From Leptoclinus maculatus (Eukaryota; Chordata; Actinopteri; Perciformes; Stichaeidae): a stretch of 64,000 nucleotides of DNA. Of the stretch, positions 1 through 12,846 are shown one piece after another. Made by a program: the position numbers and the translations under genes. The first letter of the stretch is position 1. Each line of letters begins with the position of its first letter. The stretch covers positions 5,505,733 through 5,569,732 of the forward strand of contig JAVDOI010000005.1 in NCBI GenBank assembly GCA_032191485.1, given 5' to 3'. Below the pieces are notes generated by a model that was not told the origin of the DNA, made no database searches, and was given only the letters and a program-made list of their open reading frames with translations.

Positions 1-1482
1 ATACTGTTTAACACCCCTCTGTGCTTTGATTGGGGGTTCAGCTCGGCTCAGAGGGCGGGGCTCATTGCCGTCACCAAGAGGCAGATGGTTTCGCCTCGGT
101 GTGGCACCTGCTGCATGAAGGACACTTGAAAATGAAAAGGCCCTCGCTTCTCTATATTATAGGTTTGAATGTCGGCAAGACACACATTTGCCTTCTTTTG
201 CTGCACGGACATGAATTCATGAGCTGCTAAGCAGGCTCCTGAAAACACTCTGAGAGGACTGCAGCTTTATCCTGGAGACATACAATTTCTTTTGACAGTG
301 ATGTCTGAGAAGAACTTTTTTTGGAGAATCATCAGTGCACCAGGGTATGAATCATCCTAGCCTGATGGTCTTGATTTATCATGATCAAGACAGTACACAT
401 GCCACATTTTATAATGGCAGCGTTGTAGCTGGTTAGTCAGAGGACATACTTTGCGGCAGTTTACTGGCCTGGTAGGTTTTCCTCTGGACCGAGGTTTTCC
501 ACTTGGAATTCGTAGTTATTCTGATTCAGATAGTTGCATTTCCTGTCCTTCAGCAGAGATGTGCTCTGTGGCAGTAATAATCATAATCACTTAGTGTTTG
601 TCTGCAGGGAGATGCGTACCGCTCTCACTGGATGAAAAGCTTACATTTCAAAAGGCTGCTTGACATGAACAGCCTTATTTTCAGCCAATTTCAACGCAAA
701 TGTAATCTATAAACTACACCGCAGCTTTGGTTTGTGCTTCATTGGCAGGGAGTTCAGACAAATAGGAGTTGTGAGGTGTTGCACTGCAGCGAACACTTTG
801 GGATTGCTCTGCCGCTTGAACTTTTGCTGTTCCGTGTATCTCGTCGGCTTCGTTAGCTGTCAATTTAACGCTCATTCAAATTCATACATTCAGCTCTTTT
901 ATTTGCTCTGTTTTGGGCTTTAGGATGATTTGTGTGAAGATTTAGCTCATCATTGACCAACCTATAAAAGTAGACTGACAATCCATTCAAAATCACATCT
1001 ACAGCAGGGCAAAGCAAGTACACACCTTTCACCCCCTCAAAGCCTCAAAGAAATACACACATTGCATCCAATGCCTGTCCTATTTTAGAGCACTGAGTTG
1101 GGTTTGAAAGCCAAACCCCCTCCTTGCATGGCATTTGTATGCAGACAGAGAAGCAGTACAAAGTAGACCTATTTAGCGTGAACAGGGTTATAAATCTGAG
1201 GAGATCCGGCCTCTGTGAGGAGAAGGGATCAAAGTACTCTTGTCCATCTTTATCTCTTCCTACGCTACTCACCTTCCTCTCCTGTTGCCCACAGACCCTG
1301 TACCGACGCAAAATATCGAATCGCAACATTTTCTCATATTTTCATTTTGTTTCTGAGGAGGAACCTCTGCAAGCTGTGCAGGCCATGCAAAGCAAATGGA
1401 CATCTCCGTCCCTAATATAAATCACCATCTGAACCAAGCTGAAACTAAACCGACTAAGCAGTCTGTTCGTCCTTTAGAGAGA

Positions 1483-1790
1483 CGCACCAGTCGATTAGCT
1501 GATCGGCCATGACCGGAGACCGTTTGATCAGTCTCATATTTACTGAAATGTTTTTTGCCGATCACTTTTACACACATGTGCGGCTGCTGCATGATACTTT
1601 TACATCGACACACAGCGGCACAGACATTAACGCCAACATAAGACATAAAGCTTGCAATTAGTCACAACTTAAGACTCAGAATAAGACAACACAGTCTTTG
1701 CCTAGCATAGACCTGCTTATAATGGAGCTAACAGCACAACGTACGGCGGTTGCATTGACTCAAAATGCATTCATGCTCTGTTCAGTAAAA
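1483..1790. repeat. Dispersed repeat copy, unclassified
   Basis: This stretch is alignable by eye with 39231-39532: both share an ACATGTG...GC.GCATGATA...TTCACATCG or TTTACATCG block, followed by an ...AGCAT...CCTGCTTATAAT block. In this copy the CTGCTTATAATGGAGCT site near 1711-1727 is uninterrupted, whereas the copy at 39.5 kb is split there by a hAT element. The family is probably an old DNA transposon, but I cannot name it. Confidence 0.5.
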
Positions 1791-2179
1791 ATTGTAAAAT
1801 CATGATTTGTTCAAATGTAGTATTGTAAAAGGTAGGTTTTGTCAAGAAACATGAAAGACGTCGTTTGAAGGACGGTCTTGTTAATGTATAATGAGATGAT
1901 TGAGTGTCCCGCTGAGAGAGAGAGGTAAGCAGACTACTACGTGTCATCCAACAAGATCCAAAAAGCCGAGATGCCTGAAGAGAAACTGTGGCCGCTCCGG
2001 ATCTCTGGAGCAACCCCGAGATTATGACACTTAATTGATTAATATTAATTTTTGAATTTTTCCCTGTTATCCAAAGTTGGGTGGTGTCCTAATTTGAATC
2101 TAATGCTAAATTCTGTTACTTAGATATTGAGTGATAGCTAAAGCTGGGAGTCATCACTCTCCTTCACATTTAAATACAA

Positions 2180-2425
2180 CGTTACGAGTGTATGCTTTAT
2201 AACTGTGAGTTATTGATATATAGTTACATATTTTGATAGGCTGTAAACGTAGCCACATCTTAGGCACAGCTGTGCTATGATCCAAATACTACGGTCAGCA
2301 TGCTTACATGTTCACAATGACAGCATACTGATGTTTAGCAGATATGATGTTCACCGGTTTACTTTAGCGTGTTAGCATGCATAGCATTAGTTTGCAAAAT
2401 CCTAAAAGGTGCTTGATGAAAAGTC
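2180..2425 (-). repeat. Dispersed fish repeat, 'TTAGCATGCTAACACGC' family (fragment)
   Basis: Read on the minus strand, this copy contains the GCATGCTAACACGCTAAA, ATCTGCTAAACATCAG and CACAGCTGTGCCTAAGA segments found in order in the longer copy at 22520-23265 and partly at 41795-42300. It is noncoding. The family is very common in percomorph genomes; its transposon class is not evident from this window. Confidence 0.6.
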
Positions 2426-4327
2426 AGAGGATCAGTGAAGTTATTACAGTTGATCCTGAAAGCATCATGACTTTCTTTGACAAACATTTTCGAGACATTT
2501 GTCTGGACCAGTGGACTGAGATTGCCATCCGTAATGCAACACAGCTAATGAGGCTAAAAAGGCACTTCCATGGTCATTTTTGATGGAAAACGACGAGTAG
2601 TTGTTTGGTTTTTTCGGGTTTTTTACGGTTCTGCACCAGAGTGCCTGCAAAAAAATGTAAATGTTATTCAATGATTAATTGACTGTCAACAGATTGAAAC
2701 CTTGGGAGATTATAGTCTCAGTTATATATATATATATGAAGAAAGAGAGCCATGGTCATGATCATTTTAGCTCCAGATTTCTCCAAATCCCTTCCCAGTA
2801 AATCAGTGCAGGGAAAACACATCGTCACATTAAGCTGCAGATGTTAAAGGAAGTGATATTCATGGCAGCGATTTGCACTCATCGCCCAGAAACTTGGAAA
2901 TAAGCCAGAATGTGGAGACAGTTCTTAGAGAAACCATGTGGAGGAACATAAAAATGCATGGGGCTGTGATTATAACAATACTAATGGCAAGCCTCCCTGA
3001 GCTCTAAAATAGAAACTGAATAGGATTTCAAACACATTGCAACACTAGCAACTGATATTCAACTAAAAATGCATGCAGATGAGCATGTGCTATATGGGTC
3101 AGTGGAAATATTCACATTAATCCAACTGTGCCTGAGTTAAAGGGCAAACGAGGGTTATTTGTTGGCCTATAGATGCTAAGTGTAATACAGTAGCTGAGGA
3201 TACAGCCTGCGGGAAAAGCATTAAATATTAATTTGTTGGATGAAATTCTTGCGTGTTCGGAAAGATAATTTTAAATTCAGAACAACCGCTTACGCAGGGC
3301 TTTTCTACATTATGATTGCAGATTGACGACTGAGCAGTTTTGAAATGTTTATCGTGGGTTTTGAATTAAGGTTATTGTAAAAGTGATGATGTAGACCATT
3401 TTTCCAAAGAGGGAAAAAAGGCTTGAGTCGACTGTATGAGGATCTCCCGTGACAACAGAGAAGCTGTATATTCTCATCAGTGTTTATTGAGGGTATTTTT
3501 AAATAGCAGCACCTGAATGGATCTTTGGTGTTTGGGGTGAATGACGGTAAAAATGCTACAGATTGCAAATGAATACTGGAAGAACTCGGGTCCCGAGAGG
3601 CAGCCAGATCAACAGAGGAATGTGGCCAGTCTGCTGATGTACTTATGTAGAAATCAATAGACTGGGCCTCCCGGTGCCCTGCATTTATCTTTCTGACATT
3701 TTCTATTTGTGACAGATCTGGGTGCCTGTATGATAGAGGTACTTTAAATTATTGTTCAGAGAGTAAAACAAGACTCCAAAGAGTCCAACGCATGCTTGTT
3801 CTCCCCTCTTTTACCCACTTTCAACTGGAGTATGGATTGTTTGGACAAAAGCAACAGACTCACACTTATATTGACCTACTTGGAATTGTCTGATATGTGC
3901 AACAATTCTTAAGCACTGATCGTGAGACAGAGCAAAATTAAAAACAGGAATAGTATATTGGCTTTAATATGTGGGTCTGATTTTTGTATTTCACCATATC
4001 TATGACTATTGGTGGTGAGGTTTAGTGTCCCATGATGTTTACAATGCAGTTTTAAACTCTCGTCTAGTTTCTCGTCTCAGGGTGAATCATTGGGCTCAGA
4101 TTTTGCTCAACCTGCGTTCACCACAGCACCACTAAATTAGTAAGTGCTATGCAGTAAAGATATCTTCAAAGAAACAGCAGGTGTTTGAAACAAATATCAT
4201 TTGAACCAACTCTCTCATAAATATGGCTTAAATCCATTGTAAAATACTAGATTCGCTTGATCTATATAATAAAATGAAGTTGACTTTACTTACAAAACTA
4301 AGAAGGTCATACAAAGACTAGTCTTGC

Positions 4328-4512
4328 TCGATCTACACTGTAATGAAACACTGTAAATGTACAGTTGATTTACAACAGTATCTTAAAGTATTACATAGTA
4401 ACTGTAACATACAGTTAAATATCCATCACATGTTAACACTTAATGCCATCATTTAACCATAGCGGCAGATAACCGTCATTTATCAGCATATACGGTATTT
4501 TCTGTGGTGGAA
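4328..4512. repeat. Dispersed repeat with ACACTGTAA...TTTACAGT motifs
   Basis: The stretch is dense in complementary short motifs (ACTGTAA, TTACAGT, TACAGTT), beginning near CTACACTGTAATGAAACACTG and running through ACCATAGCGGCAGATAACCG to ACGGTATTTTCTG. This matches a common teleost repeat, probably a nonautonomous DNA transposon, known from memory only. No clear target duplication could be assigned. Confidence 0.45.
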
Positions 4513-6404
4513 ATACGCCTCTCTAAGTTCAGTGAGTACTATTGTTTATAGGCTAATGTTTCTGCTATGATGATAGCACATTTGTATTATTCAAACTGCT
4601 CATTGCCTACAAGTCATTTTTGAGTGACAAGACGTGACCGGCTGTTCCTGAACGTGACCAGTTCATCCTTCTGAGCAGCCACGTGGAGATCAACCGAGGT
4701 AAAGTCACGCTTATCAACGGACACTGACAGTGTCCAGTATTGTTTTGTCTTCATGATTATTGAACTGGTAACATCTCAGATAATGTTTCATTTGGTCTGT
4801 TTCATTACATCAGGTTGCTAATATTAGCGGAGCTAGTTCTGTAACGTTAGCTAGCTCGAGCTCAAGTAGCTGTAGCTGACTGAGCAGCAGTCAAAATCCT
4901 CTCTCACTGTTCACTCCATCTTTCTCCTTCTCTTGTCTCTCTCCTCTCACTGTCATGTACATCATGCCGTTCACATTTACATGTGTAAAATGTGTGTGTA
5001 ATCCATGTTTTTTCTTCGAAACATGCTGTACCTCTTCAGTTTTGGAATACAAATGTTCCTAATATTATTTGTCCTTCAACGTCAGCTGTATAAATGATTG
5101 AGGACATGTATTACACTACAGCAACATGATATACACGGTGATGAAAAGGTGGAAGGTTCCAAAAACAGAGCGGAGCAATTCCCAAAAATGACAAACTAAA
5201 ATTCATCGATACAGAGCCCCAAACTTTTCTAAGCAAAAGATATATCTCTATCCTAACCTGTGGAAAAAAGAAACAAAAACAGGCTTCTGACTCTGTGGGA
5301 AGTGGGCTGCGTTAATAAACAGTAACGTTCAGTAGTTTAGCCATGAACTGAATAGGAAAACTGTTAAGAATAAATCAGAAATGGAGTTGGTGTCAGGCTG
5401 AGTTTTGATCATTCCCATAATTCAACCAGGCAAAACAAGAGTAGAGAGAGATCGATGCAACCCCAGGAATAAATAAGCACAGAGCCGGAGCCAGAGCAGA
5501 AGCGGTGGGATGGTGCAGATGGTGCAGCAATTGTGCAGCTGACAGACGTGATCAAGAACTCATGAATTCTGGCCGATTGAGATAAAAGCGTCGGCTCTTA
5601 TTGTCATTTCTTTCATTTCAGGTGTGCTACAGAAGAAAGTTTCCCCCTGGGTGTAACGGTGCAAATACTGCCTTAGGTAGCTCTGCAGACTTCACACATT
5701 AATGTTCTACTTCCGATAATATTCTGGTGCCGCTGAAGTGAAGGGAATTCTTCTTCTTCTCAACCAAAGACTCCAAGGATCTGTCCAACAAACACTAACT
5801 CAAAGTCAGGAGCTTTGTGCGCCAATCTACTGATTCAATCACACCAGTTGAGGGAAACCAGGCTACAGTGGCTGATGCTGTTCTAATAAGAGATACATTC
5901 AGAATGGTCCAATGGTGGCAGACTTCAGACAACTATATATACAGTGTATATATATAGGACAGAAAGCTATTGCTGAGCACAAATTAAAGCATAAAGTTGT
6001 CAACTGGAGCACCAACAAACAAAAGATAACAAACAAAGCTCAAGGCTGATCAGTTCACATCCACACCGCTCACTGTGGACTCAGGTGTTGGGCTTCAGAA
6101 CAATCTGAAAATATAATGTTTACCGTGTTTCTCATTCACTGTTCCCCCCGTGTCCTTCGCTCATTATTCTCACACAACTGCCAATTTGTAAGTAGATTCA
6201 AGGTGAGCAGCTGTCAGTGGATTACAACTGCAGAAAACTTCCATCGCCCCGGAGGTAAAGAGCAGTCGGTGATTAAATCTAAATAACACACGCATAGATG
6301 CACACAGAAAAACCTCGTCAATCACACCAGCCTGTTGGGTTGCTGATAGTGAGTTGTAATTGGCCCCAAAAACCACAACATGCAGTATTTTTCATTAACA
6401 AGCT

Positions 6405-6720
6405 TAAGAGTCTACAGTAGAGCAGGTGTGGCCCAACTTTTCCCTTTGGGGGCCAAAACTGAGAGGTAATGGTGGTCCACGAACTAAAAGCAAACACCTA
6501 ATGCCTTTCATAGTATTGATAAGATGCAGCTCCTTAGGATTCATCCTCTGGGGACCGTGACTGTGTGTTTCAACTTCCATGGCAATACATACAATCTCAC
6601 AAATAAAAAAAAAGAAAATATCAACCACATGGTGACACTACAGGAAAATGAATCACAAAGTCAGTAGAATCTTCTGGGGACCACGAATATCTGAACAAAA
6701 TGTTATGTAAATCAACCCAA
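6405..6720 (-). repeat. Dispersed fish repeat, same family as 22520-23265 (fragment)
   Basis: On the minus strand it reads GGTCCCCAGAGGATGAATC preceded by a diverged TTGCCATGGAAG segment, the hallmark of the family copy at 22520-23265. The rest has diverged. It is noncoding and unrelated to the flanking exon. Confidence 0.5.
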
Positions 6721-6815
6721 TCCTTCATTCAGAAGATCAGCGGTTTGATTCCCTTGTTCCTCCAATCCAAGTTGATGTGTCCTTGGGCAAGACACTCAAA
6801 GTCCATTTAGCATTA
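6716..6815 (+). repeat. SINE fragment, tRNA-derived type
   Basis: It contains a B-box-like GGTTTGATTCCC followed by GTTGATGTGTCCTTGGGCAAGACACT, shared with the SINE copies at 30066-30337 and, in inverse orientation, near 38090-38322. The A-box half and the 3' tail are absent or unrecognisable, so it is a fragment. Confidence 0.6.
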
Positions 6816-8488
6816 ACTTTTCAGATTGTTCAAATAAAATAGTTCTAGAGGCATAAAGATGGAAAACTATCCAGTATTTAACAAAACAACATACAAATCT
6901 GAAACAAATATTTCATAGAAATATGACCTTTGTGCTATTAAACATCTTGTAATGCTTCCCACTGAAATGTAAAATGCAACATATATGGATCCATGCTCAC
7001 AGAGCCATCCCACTTCTGTTTTGTTGTTGCTAGGATAGAGGAACAAGTACAGCACGGACACCTCAAGGTGAGCTCAAAGGTAATAGAGGAGGTAGGGGAG
7101 TATGAGGGCAGAGAGTGAAAATGGATTAAAGACACAGTACAGACACAGGAAGTTGGCAACTGACCAACCAAAATGATAATCCTAATGGAAGTGATGAGGG
7201 AATGTCAGACCATGGCCACCAAGCGTCCCATTTCCTCGAAAATGGCGCTTGTTTGCTGTTCCTTGTCCTCACTAAACAGGGTTAATTTTATGAAAAGAGG
7301 TCAGGTGATTTATTAAAGTGAATAAGCTACATACTGTGTACTGAGACTCCTTCCTACCAAGCCCCAAGGTAGCACGTTGGGCGTCGTGCTTGCTTCCGGG
7401 TTTGATATGTAATGTGTAATTGTGCTAAAGAGACGTCTGTAAATCAGCTTTTTCTTTTTTTTTTTTAAGGTAAATCAACTTCCCAGTATAAACACCTAAA
7501 TAAGCCCTATTTAAGTTATTAAGTCTTAAAAGTTGTAAAATTCAATACAAATAATCCAATAAAACTAGTAGCCGAATCCAGAGTTATTCTCTGCTTTCTC
7601 TGTTCATATGAATGAGCCCCCCATCGAGGGCTGGGAGGCAGGGATAAAGGAAACCAAAGTGGGCTTGCTCTGTGGGCCCCATAGATTAGGAAGCAGTGAC
7701 GAAAATCCGGATCATTTTCTACTTGGAAGTCAAACTTTTTTTGCTTCATGCACCTTTGAGCAAATTTCAAAGGAATCAACGTGGGCCCCGCCTCCAACGC
7801 TGTATCCAGTTCTCTTTATACATCCGTGCTCCTTTTATCCCGTCATAGTTACTACGGCCACTAGTGGTCGCCACCTCACAATAAACATACATTTGGGTCA
7901 TAATAAGTTGCTTACAAAGACAACCTGAGCGTCCTGGACTTATGTATTAATACTACCATCATTTAGACAGGAGAAAAGGCTCTGGAGGTAAGGAGCCAAT
8001 AACTGTATTAACCGTACTGATACCAAAGGTATGACTCAAAACACAAGTACACAGAAGAAGCTAAGCAACAACTAGCGTAGCCATGCTGCTGTATTGGTGA
8101 GCGTGCAGTATATTCTGACCCGTACATCATCTGTGTGAATGTGATGTATAACTGTAATGTAACTATACACTAATATATACACTAATATGTATTCTGGATA
8201 ATAATATATCAGATATCTGTTAGGACTCCAGCTCAGAGACAACAGTGGGAGAGATGTGGGGAGACCACACACTCAGTCTGTACGGACGTACACACACACA
8301 AATCAGCGCCGCGGTTCTCCTCCACTTCACTCTTACATAACCACACCGTTGTACATTGTCAACACATACGGCATCCTGTGTCTCATTCCTTAGTTATGAT
8401 TTCTCTCAATAATAAATCCCCTTTGGACAGATGTAGTGTAGCTCCTCTATCATTTATACCCACAATGCATTTTCAACGGGGGCTATAC

Positions 8489-8645
8489 CTTTGGTTGTGA
8501 TGGCAGGCTGCTCCCCCAGTAGCAGTTTTAGTCTCTTGGCGTGGATTTTACCCTGGTAGTGTGACTGTGCCACCACTGCTGAGGTGAAGGACATGTTACA
8601 CAGCGTGCAGCACTTATTCTTGTCCACGTCGCCCTTGTCGCTGCC
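8489..8645 (-). CDS. zmat4: ZMAT4 internal exon with zinc finger 2
   Basis: This is an internal coding exon of ZMAT4, a small nuclear protein with four U1/matrin-type C2H2 zinc fingers; such fingers in related proteins bind double-stranded RNA or structured nucleic acid, but ZMAT4 itself is little studied. On the minus strand the exon follows a pyrimidine-rich acceptor ending CTTTAG and stops before the donor GTATAG. It encodes 52 codons plus one base, beginning GSDKGDVDKNKCC. Exon residues C13, C16, H29 and H35 give C-x2-C-x12-H-x5-H, exactly the matrin-type spacing, and the segment after the finger reads KIHAKRLKLLLGEQP, as in ZMAT4. It starts in phase 0, matching the end of the exon at 32533-32622, and ends in phase 1, as I recall for vertebrate ZMAT4. 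The paralogues ZNF346 and ZNF385A/B/D have similar fingers but different linkers. The recognition is from memory of the human protein, not from a search. Confidence 0.93.
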
Positions 8646-9213
8646 CTAAAGAAACACAATAACATTTTATCAATCATGAATCACAGAATCCTGTATAACA
8701 TTTACTTCAAAGTAGTAAAAAGCTCAGTAAACGGTTCGAGCAAGACAGCTGCACATTGAACACATCGCTAATCTCTATCACTTCTGATTCAGATGAGGGA
8801 AGGGGTGCTATACTCCTCGCCTAAAGTCGTGAGACCCTGGTGGGATGCAAATGGAATTAAAAAGTGATGGCGGGGCTAATACAGCTGATGGAAGACCGCT
8901 CCCTGAGTTTCCATCTGTGCAAGCTGCAACAAACCCCATTATCTGAAGAGAATGTGAAGGACGCAGTGCAACCCGCCGCACACTGAGAGAGATGGATGCT
9001 ACAGTTTGTACTGAGGAGAGGAAAACAGTGCCCCCACCAGACACCTTCCTGGGTCAAGGACGGGCAGACATAAACAGAGGCTATAGAAATATGTGTGTCT
9101 CTTTAGTTGAGTTGTCTCAGCATGAGAAAACCGAGATAACGAGCCCAATAAATATGCATACTTCTAACACTGACCGTTGCAGTATGACTTTGTATCATGC
9201 ATTAGCTAGCATT

Positions 9214-9264
9214 GATGTGTATGTGTGTGTGTATATATACTATATATATATATATATATATATA
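9214..9264. repeat. (TG)n/(TA)n microsatellite
   Basis: A short TG run passes into a run of about 14 TA units. It is a simple-sequence repeat and probably length-polymorphic. Confidence 0.9.
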
Positions 9265-9522
9265 ACCTTTGCAGTAATTGTGGCCACTATATTGATAAAA
9301 ATTTTGGGAACAAACTGACTTTAGGTGGCACCAAAAAATGCTTTGTATATGACTTCATTTCATTTGAACCCACAACAGTAGTGGGTATTTAACTGCTCAA
9401 CAAACAGGTGTGAACACACTACTGTATAGGGTTGGATGCATGGTCGACTAATAACAAATGCACAACGTCCAATATTAGGAAGTCGTTCAGCGATGTTAAT
9501 GCAGCTTCTTATATTCTTCTTA

Positions 9523-9690
9523 TAGACTGTGGCTCAGAGGCAGAGCGGGTCGTCCTTCAATCAGAGGATCGGAGGTCCGATCCCCGGCTCCACTAGTCCA
9601 TCAAGACACTTAACCTTAAAACAGCATTAGCTTTTTGCTCAAACAAACCAATAGTTGATTTCAGCCCCACTGAATCACTGTCAATAAGCC
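9523..9690 (+). repeat. SINE fragment with tRNA-like head
   Basis: The segment starts with GTGGCTCAGAGGCAGAGCGG (an A-box-like stretch) and carries GGTCCGATCCCC (B box) about 40 bases on, then CATCAAGACACTTAACC, the shared body motif of the other SINEs in this window. It is a 5' SINE piece rather than a functional tRNA: there is no proper cloverleaf 3' half and it runs straight into SINE body sequence. Confidence 0.65.
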
Positions 9691-10018
9691 AGAAGATGGA
9701 CTCTTGTATTCACTGCATTAGTCCGTGGTCTTTACAGAGAACATTCTCTTTTCTTTCTTGAGGAAGATATAAATGGTACGAACGATGTGGACATTTTACC
9801 CTTCACCTAATGTAGGCAGAACAATTACAAGGACTTTGTCTCATTTGTCAATGATTGCATCTTTCATCTGACAGGCTCTTAGTGTTTCACATATGAAGGG
9901 ATGACTGCAGTCATCTTGCACTTCTCTTTTCAGGGGAAGAAATCAGAAAGCAGAGATGTAGCCATGATTGTAGTGAAAGAGCAATTCAACCTTGTTCACC
10001 ATTGTGTACTCAACATAA

Positions 10019-10345
10019 AAAGGAATAGTTTGACATTTTACAAAAGCAACGAGTTAGATGTGAAGATCAATGCAAATCTCACACTAAATATTAAGCTAGA
10101 GCCAAGCCACTTAGCCTAGCTTAGCATAAATACTGGAAACTAGCCTGGCTCTGTCCAAATGTAACAAAATCCACCTACGAGCACGTCTAAAGCTCACAAA
10201 TTAACATGTCAAATCTTATTATTTATTGCGTAAAAAAGGCAATTTTAAACACGTATGTGCTGGCCTGTTTCCTTGCCAGATATCCTTTGAACAGAGCCAG
10301 GCTACATCTTTCAAGAGTTCATGCTAAGCTATGTAGCTTCATATT
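10019..10345 (+). repeat. Dispersed fish repeat, 'AGCCTGGCTCTGTCCAAA' family, copy A
   Basis: It begins AGGAATAGTTTGACATTTTA and includes CTTAGCATAAATACTGGAAA, TAGCCTGGCTCTGTCCAAAT, AACAAAATCCACCTACGAGC and CTAAAGCTCACAAATTAACA. The same order of blocks recurs at 37538-37770 and 52960-53245. It is a common teleost interspersed repeat of uncertain class, noncoding. Confidence 0.65.
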
Positions 10346-12539
10346 TAGTGTGCAGACATGTGAGTGGTATCAATCATTTCATTTAAATCCAAGAAGTTGA
10401 ATCCCACAGATATGAGCAAAACTTTCCATCTAACGCTACTATTTTCTACAAATGGTCCTCACCACTTACAGGTCCTTTACAAGACACCATGAAACAAAAT
10501 GACCACTGCTCTGGTAAATATACTGCACACAGATATAGTCAACCTAACCGTAGGAGGAAAGAAATGCATGAAATAAATAAATTGTAACGTTCATAACGTT
10601 GTGCTGAAACAGTGTTGTTTGTGCTTTGATACACCGGATTAAAGCAACATTGATCGAGTGAGTGCATAGAACATGACTCTTGAATATATTCCAGTGGTGC
10701 AAATTGTTTGTTTACTTTGGAAGCGTTTGCATAAGGTCACTCAGAATGCAAATGCAAAGTCAATCTGTATTTTCAATTAAAGCAGCAAATGAACAAAATG
10801 CTGCAGCAGCCCACATCAGGGAACTCACCACTTTAGAGACAGTTACTACGAGAAAATGTCTGACAAGTCACCAGATCTGTAGGCAGTAGTTTGGATGACA
10901 CCGTTTGGCAAACGTCTGTCAATAGAGAACGTATATGCTGCTAAACTCCCCTGCTGCTTGACTAACCTTAGTGCCACTGCTGCCCTGATGCTCATTTCTG
11001 CCTATGTGTATGTCTCTTTTTGTGAAGCTGTACTGTAATTTTAGCAGTTCTGTAATTGCTTGTTTTTGCTTTGTTGAACCATGAAATGATCTGCTTTTAC
11101 TGATGCTAATGTCTGTGCTTTACTTTTACTGTAATTGATATGCCTTCTATCATAATTATTGTTTCAAACTTAATTATAGGCTTCTAACTTCACACCTGAC
11201 CGACTCTAGCGTCTGTACTGGCCTCACCACTAAGCACCCTTCAATACCAGAGGAGGGTCATGTGACGTTTCACCGAGACCCCCAAATAAACATTCAGCTT
11301 GCTAAGCACAGCAGAAAGATTGTGGCATGACCACAGTATATTTCATGTCACAATGAATCACTAACCTGTGTTACAGGCTAGTGATTAGGCTAATTACAGG
11401 TTTAATGATGAAACCTGCGAAAAGGATCTGAAGCAGCAGTGAACACAGATGGGAGGAATCCCCTCTTGCCCTCCTGAGTGTCACAGCGCTGTGGTTCTGA
11501 TGGAAGAGAACCCTTTGGCTCCAACACGAAAGCTTCCCCCAAGAGGAAACCAATGTCACTGACTGCCTGGTGTTGTGATATGTAGCGTTGCAGCTGGTAG
11601 CAGATGTAATACATAATAATTAAGTCATATCATAATATATGACGATTATTAATAACTTAATTGTGAGTCGTTAATCCTTAAAGTAGTGTAAAAAGAATGA
11701 TGGTACTCATTAGTTTAACAGAATTTAACATAAGATTACAGTTAGGATGCCACCCGATTTTGAAAAAATAGGGAAAACTTCCAAATTTGGAAGTAATCAA
11801 TTAAATGTTAATCTCACGGTTGCTACGGAGTTTTTGTCATTGTGTACAGTGACATATTATTTCAAACACATGCAAATCAAATGATGAAGTTCTTTATAAA
11901 TGAAATATATATTGGACTAACTACATAACTAAACTACTAAACAGACAATAAATGAATAAACAATAAAATAAACAAAATGAATGGAACGAATGAAGAATAT
12001 GAAGAAGAGTACAATGAATAACAATGAACCACAGATAAAGGAACCAGGTTCAGTAATGATCATCAATGATTTTTACACATTACATGTTCAGCAGTTAAGA
12101 GTTTAAGAAGCACAAGGCAAGACTGGGACGCAATTTTATACGTGTTCTAATTTAAATGTGATTTAGATCTCTAGGTCTGAAGCTTATTGATCTGTTTTAT
12201 TAATATTTCTATCTCAGATTATTGTATTGTCTGAAGAAGCCTGCACTCTCTGACGTCTTCGTGCTTGATGTTTGGAACCACTCCCATCCTAACAACTATC
12301 TTGATTATTTCATTGAACCTTATTTTACATAATGAACACTAGTTACGTCATCGTCTGTTTAATTCGTTCATATTTGAAAGATGGCCTAATTGGCTGCAGA
12401 ATGGCACCGAAATATGAATCACTGAAGAAAACAAGATTAGAACGAATGCAAACAGAAAAAAAAAATATATATATGTGAATGGTTTACAAATAAAGTGAGT
12501 TTGTTACTCTGAGGTAGATTAAATATATGTATATATACT

Positions 12540-12566
12540 GTATATATATATATATATATATATATA
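12540..12566. repeat. (TA)n microsatellite
   Basis: A run of TA dinucleotides about 27 bp long, with a shorter broken ATATGTATATATAC run just before it. Confidence 0.9.
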
Positions 12567-12654
12567 AATACAAGGACTTACTAAGACTAGGACTAGCATA
12601 TCAATTAAGGTACATGCTATGTTGCATCATGTTTATTTGAGTTGTCTGTACACG

Positions 12655-12846
12655 TGACATCTATCACACTGCTCTCCCACAGGTCCCTCCCTCTTTTCTC
12701 CCCGTTAAAGGGTTTTTTGGGGGAGTTTTTCCTGTACGGATGTGAGGGTCCCGGGACAGAGAATGTCGCATGTGTAGATTGTAAAGCCCTCTGAGGCAAA
12801 TTTGTAATGTTGGGCTGTACAAAATCAATTGAATTGAATTGAACGT
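12655..12846 (+). mobile_element. 3' end of a non-LTR retroelement (LINE- or SINE-type tail)
   Basis: The stretch includes GGGTTTTTTGGGGGAGTTTTTCC, then GATTGTAAAGCCCTCTGAGG, then TTGGGCTGTACAAAATC and an (AATTG)n-type end, AATTGAATTGAATTG. This order is typical of an abundant teleost non-LTR element 3' end terminating in a short tandem tail. No coding part remains. I cannot tell from sequence alone whether it is a 5'-truncated LINE or a SINE borrowing a LINE tail. Confidence 0.6.

Larger units (their letters stand above)
1..8488 (-). other. ZMAT4 intron downstream of the zinc finger 2 exon
   Basis: This is read as intron because the exon at 8489-8645 ends in an open phase-1 donor. No exon resembling ZMAT4 finger 3 (the RYCGLC...HYDGKKHKK region) was seen on the minus strand. 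It holds dispersed-repeat pieces near 1483-1790, 2180-2425, 4328-4512, 6405-6720 and 6716-6815, described separately, and short TA runs near 2724-2738 and 5935-5957. I recognise nothing in the remaining sequence; the open frames are short and resemble no known protein. Confidence 0.7.

Noticed and set aside
8489..8645. Assignment of the exons to ZNF385A/B/D or ZNF346
   Set aside because: Those paralogues share the zinc-finger type, but the linker with RLYYMLHP and GGCPAKKLR and the KIHAKRLKLLLGE segment are those of ZMAT4.
9527..9600. A tRNA gene
   Set aside because: It has A-box- and B-box-like motifs but no proper acceptor stem or 3' half, and it continues into SINE body sequence.
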